DNA from: Rhizoctonia solani
Taxonomy: Eukaryota > Basidiomycota > Agaricomycetes > Cantharellales > Ceratobasidiaceae
NCBI RefSeq assembly: GCF_016906535.1
Contig: NC_057376.1
Location: forward strand, 186,001 to 250,000
DNA: 64,000 nucleotides
Direction: 5' to 3'
How positions within the stretch are numbered: the first letter of the stretch is position 1; every line of letters starts with the position of its first letter. The notes below the pieces were generated by a model. The model was not told the DNA's origin. It ran no database searches and was given only the letters and a program-made list of their open reading frames with translations. Shown here piece by piece: positions 9,782 through 19,839 of the stretch. The position numbers and the translations under genes are program-made.

Positions 9782-10836
9782 AGCAGGTCAGGGCCAGATC
9801 CGGCCAGGCACGCCTGTACAAACCAGCTGTTGCCAGCCTTAGCTTTGGAATTTTTTTCCTAATGTTAGAATATAAGTAATGGCCAAGTAGATGTAAGAGT
9901 GGGATAGGATGAGTATTCAGGGCTTGAACAAGACCCTTTTATACTCTACAGTTATGACTTACGTGTACTGTGCATACATTAAGTGAGTCACCCACTTGAC
10001 TTGGTTACAGATCATTCCATTACACCCTGTTACATTCTACGTCTTTCTACAGACAGGGGTGTGATCAAGTCCGCCGTGCGTAGTCTCACATGTGGCGTTA
10101 ATCACTCATAAATATCCTGTGGACAAAAGGGATGTACTTTAGTGTCAGCTAATGATGTTGGAGTGGCCTTGAATTGAAAGGTGGGCGCCAATCAATCAAC
10201 CAATGACCTGTGAAGGCAATGCGTAGTGGCTGGCATCTTTGTGCCCAAGCAACAGCCAAGTTATTGGAAACTTGCGGGAAAAGCATAATCAAATAAGCCA
10301 AAGAACTAGTTTTGCTCCTACTGAGATAGACAACCAATGATATGACCGGCAAGCAAAGAAACTTGAATGCCAATTTGTGTTGGCACATAGATACCTTACC
10401 CCTGGGACAGCCTAGTCTGTCTGTATTGATAGCGGAAGGAATATGGACCAGCTTGTGCGCTGATTGGTACCAATTTAATGGACTTAAGTTGTTTGGCTCC
10501 ATGTAGATTATTAATACGTGCCTAGATACGGAATCGTATCCAGCTCGGAAATCCAGGGCCGAGGAACATTTGCTTTGTTTACATCATCCAATCTATGAGA
10601 GAGGATCCTGAGAGACGTGGGTGCTCTTGACTTAATCAAAGAACAGGGCAGTCGCGTCTGAGCTTAGATTTCAAATGAGCTTACCAACCCTTGGTATAAC
10701 TTTGAAAAGCAAAGACTTTGGTACAGTTGTCTCTCCTTCCATGCTCTCTTGATCCATGCTTGCGTTTTGGTTTTTTTGATGACAGATTGACATAGGATTT
10801 CATACGGACGCTTTCTACTAGTTTCTGTGCACAGCC
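9782..10836. other. unassigned sequence between gypsy and copia elements
   Basis: About 1 kb with no convincing gene. The longest open frame (10149-10502, minus, 117 codons) shows no domain, no credible splice extension and no recognisable similarity, so I do not call it. The last five bases (CAGCC, 10832-10836) are the left copy of the copia target-site duplication. Confidence 0.5.
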
Positions 10837-11106
10837 TGTAGAAATCTCTTGTAAGTACTAGAACAATCTAGTACGTTCTTACGCAGTAATCAAGTCAAGT
10901 GTTGAGTCACTTGGTACATGCGCAGTAGAAAGCGCAGCTTTCTACGGTATGACTCAAGAGAGTCCATAAGGTATATATATAGCCCTACCAAGGCTCTTAT
11001 ACCATATCTCTCTCTACTCACTTAACTCTCTGTCATTACTCTTTACTTAACACAACTTGTATTAGTTACAGTATATACATTTGTCTATTAATGATCTATT
11101 TCTAGA
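10837..11106 (+). repeat. copia 5' LTR
   Basis: A 270-bp direct repeat beginning TGTAGAAATC and ending TATTTCTAGA, with short inverted ends (TGTAGAAA / TTTCTAGA). A TATA-like GGTATATATATAG at about 10979-10985 is followed by a CT-rich stretch. It differs from the 3' copy at 10892, 10903, 10956, 11054 and 11092, each being TG or CA where the 3' copy keeps CG. Confidence 0.95.
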
Positions 11107-11121
11107 GGTTATGAGCCCCGC
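11107..11121 (+). other. copia primer-binding site (initiator tRNA-Met anticodon arm)
   Basis: The bases directly after the 5' LTR, GGTTATGAGCCCCGC, are the reverse complement of the anticodon stem-loop of eukaryotic initiator tRNA-Met (GGGCTCATAACC, anticodon CAT). Drosophila copia is known to prime from an internal half-tRNA of this kind rather than from the tRNA 3' end. That this element does the same is inferred from the match. Confidence 0.7.
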
Positions 11122-11181
11122 TTGTACGCTTTATAACCTAAAGTAAATAGATAGATATATATACTTACCTGTGTACACATT

Positions 11182-12330
11182 ATGGCCAATAATACTGCTA
11201 GTACATTGACCAATACTGGTATCAGCGGCTTACACTGGATACCATCCCTACAAGGGACCAAGAATTATAATGTGTGGCAAATACAAATGGAAGACATACT
11301 CACAGATCTTGATTTGTTTGCACACGTCAATGGTACCAAACAGCAACCTAACAAAACAATAAATGTAAAGTTAACAGGTCGAAAGGATGCCAATAATAAG
11401 GACTTACCTGACCTTGAAGTTGGCAATGAAAATCCTGAGTATACATTGTGGGCTAAAGACGATTGCAAAGCCTTATTGAACATACGTCTCCGAGTCGACG
11501 GACATGTACTAACGCATATACAAAGCTGTGAATATTCTGCAAATGCTTGGCAGATCCTGGAGGCAACATATCAGGTTCAAGGCACCGTCGGATTAATCGA
11601 CTTACGGAGAAAATTCTTCAGTCACCAAATGACCAATGGAGAAGACGTCAAGGAACATATCCAACGTATGCACGGATGGTTCCAACAAATAAACTCAATA
11701 AGCCCTAACTTGTGCACCAAAGTTGACTGGATTACAACGCTCATAGCAAGCCTACCCAACTCATGGGATAGCTTTACGCAGTCCGTAAGCTTCCAATTTG
11801 ACTCAGCAGACACAACCAAGCTAACAACTCAAATAAGCGACTTACGTTCACGTGTCTTAGCCAAAGCTCACCGGCGGAACACTAGGAGCAATGAAGGAAA
11901 GGCTTTCTTTAGTACAAACAAGCCTCTGTTCAATAGAACCGTACGTACCAATTCAAGTCACAAAGGACCGGATAAATCGAAGTCCAAATGCAATAACTGC
12001 GGGAAGATAGGCCACTGGGCAGCCAAATGTAGAGGCCCGGGTGGTGGTGCATACAAACACAGTCAGAACAATAAGGGGAATCAGACAAACAGGAAGTTCA
12101 ACTCACCAAACAGACCCCGGAACAATAACGCCTGCACGCATATAGCAGTTGCAAATAACAATACTAATGACTACGCGTTCTCAAACTTTGAGAACATTCC
12201 CAAAGGTCTACGTAAAGCTGCAAACAAATGGATAGCCAATAGTGGAACGACAACTCACATAGCAAATAATTGGAACTCTTTTTCCGACTATAGTAAGACA
12301 TCTGGGTTATGTAACCGGCGTAACCGGTAA
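11182..12330 (+). pseudogene. gag: copia Gag and start of protease, ends at a frameshift
   Basis: A 382-codon frame. It has a UBN2-type copia Gag domain (GTKNYNVWQIQMEDIL, LRVDGHVLTHIQSCE, LIDLRRKFFSHQM, WITTLIASLPNSWD), then a basic linker and a CCHC knuckle (CNNCGKIGHWAAKC) near residues 272-285. It ends in the protease start, where the catalytic DSG has become NSG (codon 12238-12240), a change that would abolish aspartic protease activity. Coding continues after about 12307 in the next frame, so one extra base is present there and the last residues of this ORF are out of frame. Confidence 0.9.
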
Positions 12331-15300
12331 AGAGCCAATCTTGGGCTGAGGCACCGTAGAACTGGAATGCCTGATTAATAATGATACAAACAAATATAGG
12401 ACAATTAGGCTTACAAACGTAGCTCACGTGCCAAGCTCCCTGGCTAATTTGATAAGTTTATCACTAGTCACAGATAAAGGCTATTGAGTCTCAATGGACC
12501 AAGACCAATTAGTAATACATGGTACAAACAATGAAGTGATCACCTATGGTTTGAAGCTCCAAGACCGTGATCAAGGAAGTCTGTGGAAAATAAATGCTAA
12601 GGCAGTTAGCAAAACAACGGCAAAACAAAAAGCTCAAAATGTACCCACTGAACTGGCGCTAGTTAAACAAACTGGTTGAACTTGGCTCAACTGGCATAGA
12701 GTACTCGGGCACATTGGCCTGCAAGCACTCCAACAAATAAAGAATACAGGTGCAGTTAGCGGAATGGAAATAGCAGAAGATAAGGACGGACTCAACTTTG
12801 AATGTGAGTCCTGCATTCAAGCAAAGGCGCATACACGCCCATTCCCAAAGGAATCAACCACCAAAACAAACAAAATTGGCAAACTTGTAGTGACCAATGT
12901 ATGGGGACCCGCCCAAACCCCCTCAATTGGACACTATAAGTATTATGTATCATTTACAGATGTAGCCACTTGTTTCACGCATTTAGGATTCTTGAGGCAC
13001 AAGGACAAAACTTTGAATGAATATAAATTGTTCAAAGCCATGCTAAATACACAAAAGAATAAGAAAATTAAACGCGTACAATTTGATAACGGCAGGGAAT
13101 TTGTGAATAAGGAATGGGAAGAGCATGCAGCACAGAAAGGGACCGTTTTAGAAACAACGGCTCCGTACTCATCTCAGCAAAACAATATTGCTGAACAATT
13201 AAACCGTACACTTACCAATAAGGCCCAAGCAATGCTACTCAAGTCAGCAGCCCCAAAGTTCCTTTGGAACAAGGCTATTGCGTACGCATGTTATCTCAAG
13301 AACCGCGTACCTACGCAAGTGCACGGTAAGTTCTGGAAAACACTGTTTGAGGCGTTTTGGGGAAACAAACCGGACGTTAGCGTGCTGCGGCCTTGGGGAA
13401 CCAAGTGCTACGTACTCAACCAAGGCAAGAACAGGTCCAAATTGGACCCAAAGACCTTCACGGCAACATTTGTAGGAATATTGGACGCTCAAGGTAAGAG
13501 CTGGCGTTATTATAAACCCAGAGCTAATTGCATATTGCACTCACACAATATATTGTTCCCTAGGAGTCATGCGACCATAGAAGAGGTTGACAACAGTACC
13601 AATTGGGGGGAATCGGTTGCTCCGCCTGCTGAGGGGGAGATGACTTGCGCTAACAGCGCTGCAGAACAACCAAAGGAAGATGCTAGAACAGGGGGAGAAC
13701 ATGTAGTAAGAAAAACCGAGAAAAATGAATTAAAAATCGAGAGCGAACCTGAGAGTATAAAAGAAGAGGTGAAAGTCGAACCAACATCATCCAACTCACC
13801 TACTGAACCTGTTCAACAACCTGCACTACACAAACCTACCACCTCTTGCTCTAGGTCTGCTATGCGCCCTAACCTTAGTGCTACGGCTGCTGAATTGCTC
13901 AAGAGAATCAACTCACTTACTACTGGGAGCTACAACGGCGTTTGAACACGCCGACAGAACCCAAACGCCCCCGCAATCTCACTCAGCAAGGAACATGGCA
14001 AGCTCAAGATCAATGTTGATGACACCTCCCCGTCCGGTCAGTTTAATCCTAGCATAAGGAACAAACAAACTAACCTAGCTCTAGAAATCTCCAATATATT
14101 CACTGGCTCCAGCAACGCCAACAGCTCCAACAGCAAGATCAACTACTCATACAATCTCCCCACTGACAACACCTCCACCTTACTCTCCGCACCTTCCATC
14201 CCGTCCAAGTACGCCTACGCATTGGAGACGCCAACAACACCCAAATTGACCTTGACTATCAACAATAGACTGGTCAAGAGATTCAGCCATCTCAGGCTAT
14301 CAGACGCAACTCCAACCAAGCCAGATTCCCCCTTGGCATCAACCAGGGATCTGGAACAACCCTGGTCCCTTGCGGCCATTACCACAGCGGCCAACAACCC
14401 AACCATGGAGGAGGCCCTTGCGGGACCACAGGCACTCAAATGGTGGAAGGCAATGCAGAATGAGGTCAGTACCTTCAACAAACTAGACACAACCAAACTC
14501 ACCAAATTACCCTACAAACGCAAGGCAATGGGGAACAAATGGGTTCTCACGCTCAAACGCAATGAGAACGGTGAACCGGTACGCTATAAAGCACAATTAG
14601 TTGTCCAAGGTTTTAGCCAACAGCCAGGTATCAACTTTGATAAGACATTTGCACCTGTTGTACAATTAGATTCCATTTGTACACTTGTATTGCTTGCTAA
14701 CAACAACGACTGGGACGTCCAACAGCTAGACGTCAATGCCGCCTACTTACACGCACCTATTGAAGAAGACTTATACATGCAACAAATTCCTTACTTCAAC
14801 GACGGTACGGACCAAGTTCTTAAACTCAAGCAATCTATATATGGACTGAAACAAGCAGGCCAAATGTGGAACAAATTTTACAATACCAAACTCAAGACAA
14901 TTGGTTATAAACCTTGCCTTACCAACGCATGTGTCTACCAACGTATCCAAGAATTGAATGGTGAGCAATACGTATCCATTATTGCCACCCACATTGATGA
15001 CTCAATTGTAATTACATTGACAAACCACACCAACTTTGCAATATCAGAACTCCTGAACATATTTGATATGCGCAACTTAGGCCCCATTCGTCACTTCCTG
15101 GGTATCACATTCAAGTGCAATTGTAAACAAGGAATTATGCACCTTAACCAAACCGCATACATCAACAGCTTAGCCAAATTTGCAGGTCTTAAAGATGCTT
15201 ACCCCGCCAACACTCCACTCAGCCCTAGCGTTCAGCTTACACGTTTCGAGGGCACCAAACCGAAATTTAACTATGGGACTTACATTGGTAAGCTCCTATA

Positions 15301-15964
15301 TGCGGCCTTGTGTACCCGTCCTGACATCGCATTTGCCGTCGCACACCTTGCTCAATTCACTTTGTGTTACGGACCGGCACACGTGACTCAAATCAAATGT
15401 GTCATTTGTTACCTCTTAGGCACTCCGACGCTAGGACTTACGTATCGCCGATCAGCCAAAGACTTTGGCAAAATCAGTTATTCCGATGCTGACTGGGGAA
15501 GCAACCTCATAGATTGTAAGTCCGTCTCCGGTCATGTCTTTATGCTTGGAGGCGCTGCGATTTCTTGGTCAGCTAAGAAGCAGGCCACAGTTGCATTGTC
15601 GACTATGGAAGCCGAATATATGTCGTTGGCACACGCATGTACTCAGGCTCTTTGGCTTTGTCAATTCTTTGAGGAATTGCACTTATACGCCGACGCCCCT
15701 ACTCTCATATTGTCCGATAATATCGCCGCATTAACATTATCCGTAGAATCCCAATACCACGGACGCTCAAAGCATATCGATATACGACACCATTTTATGC
15801 GCAATATCATCGAGCAACGTAAGGTATCTACCTTGTACGTACCTACTCATGAGAACTTAGCCGACGCTTTTACTAAAGCTCTGCCGGCTCCTCAATTTAG
15901 GTATCTCATGCGATCAATCATGGGAGAGATTACGGAGACGTCGATCGAGGACGAAGTTGATTAA
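12308..15964 (+). pseudogene. pol: copia Pol (protease remainder, integrase, RT, RNase H) with four in-frame TGA stops
   Basis: A single reading frame continues from about 12308 to 15964, broken only by TGA at 12347, 12485, 12677 and 13943. Integrase: zinc finger HRVLGH...CESCIQAK, then VVTNVWGP where Asp is normally found, FDNGREF, and NNIAEQLNRT. Reverse transcriptase: KWWKAMQNEV, QLDVNAAYLHA, IYGLKQAGQMWN and the HIDDSIV active-site box. RNase H: YSDADWGS, ALSTMEAEYMSL, LSDNIAALTL, SKHIDIRHHF. Several conserved Arg positions are Gln (for example KAQLVVQGF), in line with G-to-A transitions. The element cannot encode a full polyprotein. Confidence 0.92.
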
Positions 15965-16106
15965 CCAAATCAACTTAATCAATCATAAATAGCTGTATAA
16001 CTGAAAATAGTAAAGCCATGTATATGAACGGCCATTGGTTTCGAAATATGATTGAATTTATTGACTCGTCTTTAATGTATCTACACTTAACTCGCTTAAG
16101 GGGGAG

Positions 16107-16376
16107 TGTAGAAATCTCTTGTAAGTACTAGAACAATCTAGTACGTTCTTACGCAGTAATCGAGTCAAGTGTCGAGTCACTTGGTACATGCGCAGTAGAA
16201 AGCGCAGCTTTCTACGGTATGACTCGAGAGAGTCCATAAGGTATATATATAGCCCTACCAAGGCTCTTATACCATATCTCTCTCTACTCACTTAACTCTC
16301 TGTCATTACTCTTTACTTAACACGACTTGTATTAGTTACAGTATATACATTTGTCTATTAACGATCTATTTCTAGA
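16107..16376 (+). repeat. copia 3' LTR
   Basis: Same length and ends as the 5' LTR, with CG retained at 16162, 16173, 16226, 16324 and 16362. It follows the polypurine tract (about 16098-16106) and is flanked on the right by the CAGCC target duplication (16377-16381). Confidence 0.95.
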
Positions 16377-16522
16377 CAGCCACCCATTCCACCAACCATA
16401 GAGCCGGTGTGCATATATCCCTGTAGTTACTTCTGCAAAACGCACACAGCCTGTTCCAGCTTACTTAGTACTTCTATCAGTATTTATAAATACTGTTTGG
16501 GTATCTTGTTGCTATTGATAAC

Positions 16523-16936
16523 ATGTCAAGGCGCAACGGATATCACCTACTCCTAATCTATGACAATGAAAGCTCTCATAAGTACAATCCTAACCGCTAT
16601 TCGACCTTGACAGTAGTGTATCTACCTCCTAGTCTCATATTGAATATTCAATTAATGGACGTAGGAATTATCAAGGACTTCATAGAAAACCATTGTAAAT
16701 CATTGACTGAGTGCGCCCTTGACCTTGAGATGCAAGATGTAAATAATCTTTACAAGATAAACCGGCTTCATTCAATACGCATAGTTGGCAAGAGGAACAA
16801 ATTCTCTGATACCACCATCCGGAACTGCTGGCGTTGTGATTACATCCTTTCTGTAAACAATTACAAAGAAGAGCTACGGGCCATATTCGTCCAGGCCAAA
16901 CTCTGGACTCCAGTGCTTTGTTTTATTTTAGCTTAG
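16523..16936 (+). pseudogene. pogo/Tigger-type DDE transposase relic
   Basis: A 137-codon fragment matching the C-terminal half of the DDE_1 (pogo/Tigger, Tc1-mariner superfamily) endonuclease domain. LLLIYDNESSHKY carries the second catalytic Asp, PPSLILNIQLMDVGIIKDF the region of the third Asp, and TIRNCWRCDYIL the usual Trp-containing helix. The N-terminal helix-turn-helix DNA-binding part and first catalytic Asp are absent, and no matching left half was found before the copia element. I read it as a dead remnant. No terminal inverted repeats were identified. Confidence 0.72.
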
Positions 16937-18113
16937 TTTTGTCGCTCTCTTTATATATCAACTTGTAGCTTATTCAAGCTATTTTATTCAATTTATTCAC
17001 GCGTTTTCTGCCTGTACTTCTTTGGTGAATGTATCTGCGTTATCTGAAAGCGCGAAAGCGATTGATAACTAAGCGGGTGACCAAGCTGGAAGCAGCCCCG
17101 CAATTCCCTGAAAACACCCTGTTGATGGGAGCCCATCAACGAGCATGGAACGAGAGACGACTGTATATGTGAAAAGCACCGTTGCTTGTACGTGTAGCTC
17201 TGAAACGGATAGAACAAATCAAGCGAGCTGTTAGATTCAATACAATTCTAGGCAACCGTTCCACGGGTCCGGGCTACTTGTACTAATACATGGTTACTCA
17301 AGTAGGCTTTCGTTTATTACACCCTACAAAGGATTATATTGGTTTAGACAAATCAAAAACTCGGTTCATTAATGCACGACGACTTTTATCAGCATATACA
17401 ACATCACAAAAATAACCGTAATACTTATATAAGTACGGTATCTATGACTAGAATCCAGATGTGAGCATAAGTATAAGCGAGACATAAGGAGACTCTCACG
17501 AAGTTATTAACACATTGCCACCAGTCAAACAAAACCCTCCTTAATGGGGACTTGACTACAGGGATCTCTGAAGATCTTCAGAGATTTCTGATAAAAAGCT
17601 ATTTGGAGTTCTCCATAGCATTCCGGAGTTAACCCGTTATAATATAACATCCCAGAGAACTCGGGAGTAGAACGGATCTTGTTGAGATCACAATGTCTAA
17701 GTTAGGCTTATTCGGATGAGCGTAGACCCCATGCTATGGTCGAGGAAGACAAAGGAATGGGAACGGGAAAGAATCTCTGTCTGCCTAGAATGCATGAAGT
17801 CACCGTAGCTAGCTCATTTAGTACATCAAGTAAAAGGATGTTCCGTTCGCACACAATTGCATGATCGCTACTTGGTTGGGGCGACTAACGGGTATATACC
17901 TGATCGATCCAAAGGCACGGAAAGTGACCCGAGCCGTCGTGTCTTTCTCTTTCGGACTACCTTACGATAATAAATGTCCACTCTCAGCAGGGTATAAGGA
18001 CCCGAGCACCCAACGGCTTCAGAACCAACTCCCAACCCCCACCCCACCCTACTTTCTCTTGCCATTTCTCCCATAAGCACACTACTTGGGGCCCAAACTA
18101 CTACCTGTCTGTA
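16937..18113. other. non-coding interval containing a perfect 22-bp palindrome
   Basis: No supported gene. A perfect inverted repeat without spacer lies at 17564-17585 (half-site ATCTCTGAAGA followed by its reverse complement). The right-hand end (about 17860-18113) is the promoter region of the short-chain dehydrogenase gene and contains a C-rich run before the start codon. Confidence 0.45.
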
Positions 18114-19380
18114 ATGCCTAGCAAGCAAAACCCTAAGCCGGATAATCAAGTGGCGATTGTGACTGGTGCTGCACAGGGTAAGAAAGCGAATGCTGGCGCG
18201 GGGCTATAGTAATTGATCTGAACTCAATAGGGCTAGGGGAGGCAATCGCTCTTAGTGGGTAACTGGTCTAAAGAACAAACAGGTGGTAACTCACATGCAC
18301 CTGATATAGAGCTTGCCTCAGAAGGGTATTCTGTCGTAGTCTCCGATCTGCCTGCTAAACAGGAAGATCTTATATCAGTTGTTCAGCAAATCCAAGCCGT
18401 ATATCGCTCTCGCCCCTCGGCTACCTCACTTTCCGCATTGCACATAGAGTGCGATGTAACTGACGAAGACCAGGTTGACGGCCTAGTTAAAACAACGGTA
18501 GCAAGGCTTGGAAGGCTTGATGTAGTACGTATGCTTGGAAGATGCGCCGCCACAGTAGCTTACTTGTGCCATTATAGATGGTTGCTAATGCTGGCATCGC
18601 AAGAATGGCGCCGCTGCTTGAATGTGAGTGTGTGTCTCGTACATATGCGCATGCTAGAAGTTTGATCGCCGGTGGTCGTAGCCACCACAGAGCTGCTCGA
18701 GTCAGTTCACGCGGTGAACGTCAAAGGAGTGCTCTACTGCTACCGAGCGGCCGCCCGAGCAATGATACCATCTGGTGGCGGCAGGATTATTGGCGCATGT
18801 AGTGTGGCAGGAAAGCTACGTAGGCCGTTTTCTATACTAAATTTCGGGGGGTCACTAAACCAATGTCCCAATGCTCTAATTTAGCCGTTCCCTATATGGG
18901 TGCCTACGTGATGTCAAAATATGCTGTACGCGGTCTAACACACACAGCAGCTCAGGAATGGGGGGCTCATGGGATCACAGTCAACGCATATGCGCCTGGA
19001 ATTATTGATACCGACATGTGTAGGTCTCGCATTTTATTATTAGCTTGAATTGATCATGTTGACATGTACGTAGGGACGAAGGACATCATATCCACTTATG
19101 ACTATGCGTCTGCGTTGGAACAAAAAGTATTTAAAAAGTGTTCTCTCATACCATAAAACTCTGATGACCAATATTCCTGGATAAGGCATTGGAACTTGTA
19201 GCGACACACAAGAAGAGCACGCCTGACCAGATTGCGGGTTTGGTAGCATTTCTAGTCAGCCCAGCCGCTGCCAATATAAACGGTAGGTTTTCGAGGCTAG
19301 ACTATGATAATGAGTTACTCATGCATCATTACTTTGTAGGACAATGCATCTCTGTCGATGGAGGATGGAATATTGATTAG
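18114..19380 (+). CDS. short-chain dehydrogenase/reductase (diacetyl/acetoin reductase-like), nine exons
   Basis: Classical SDR of 270 residues, an NAD(P)H-dependent oxidoreductase with a Rossmann fold. Exons: 18114-18177, 18231-18254, 18310-18524, 18578-18623, 18682-18819, 18885-19019, 19074-19126, 19186-19282, 19340-19380 (sum 813 nt). Motifs run across the junctions: cofactor loop TGAAQGLG, CDVTDE, VANAG, the Asn of AVNVKGV, the Ser of GACSVAG, the catalytic YVMSK (YxxxK), PGIIDTDM, and the C-terminal CISVDGGW. The closest general type is acetoin/diacetyl reductase, but the substrate cannot be fixed from sequence. Exon 2 is only 24 nt. The frame is intact. Confidence 0.85.
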
Positions 19381-19839
19381 TGTTGGTTCAGCTACCAATT
19401 AACACATGATAAGGCAATATTGCTGTGATGGTGATAAGTGAACTGTGGTTATCTCGGCTTGAACAAGCAAAGTGATTGAGAACTTACTTTGGGATAGGAA
19501 TGTAAATATGACTGAAGCGATAGAAATTAGGCAAGAAGTAACATACGTAACAGGTCATGATCTTACAACTGGTCGCTTGATACATACATGCTGCTCCTAG
19601 AGTGATATATAGTGGATTATTTGAGCCTGCCCGGATAAAATTCTTAGGTAAACATCCATTACCCACTTTCACACAAACATCTCACGAGGATGCTTTATCT
19701 AATCAACTAGCTTCAAGAGCATTATCCACAAATGGGTATATAAATAGCATTGGTGATGAATATACATGATCAATCAAATGTAATAAATTATCTCAGAATA
19801 TCATGTTTTCGACAGCTTTGGTGTTTACCTAGTATACGA
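19381..19839. other. convergent intergenic region
   Basis: AT-rich 3' flanks of the short-chain dehydrogenase (plus) and the FMN dehydrogenase (minus). No ORF is supported. It contains the 18-bp string TGGTTATCTCGGCTTGAA near 19446, which recurs at about 24001. Confidence 0.4.

Larger units (their letters stand above)
10837..16376 (+). mobile_element. complete but decayed Ty1/copia LTR retrotransposon
   Basis: Plus-strand element with two 270-bp LTRs (10837-11106 and 16107-16376), a 5-bp target duplication CAGCC (10832-10836 and 16377-16381), a primer-binding site at 11107-11121, and a purine-rich tract AAGGGGGAG just before the 3' LTR. Internal order is Gag, protease, integrase, RT, RNase H, the Ty1/copia order. 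The polyprotein is broken by one frameshift near 12307 and four in-frame TGA codons (12347, 12485, 12677, 13943). The LTRs differ at 5 of 270 positions. Confidence 0.95.

Noticed and set aside
10149..10502. 117-codon minus-strand ORF between the retroelements
   Set aside because: No domain, no splice-joinable neighbours and no recognisable similarity. The length is possible by chance in AT-balanced DNA.
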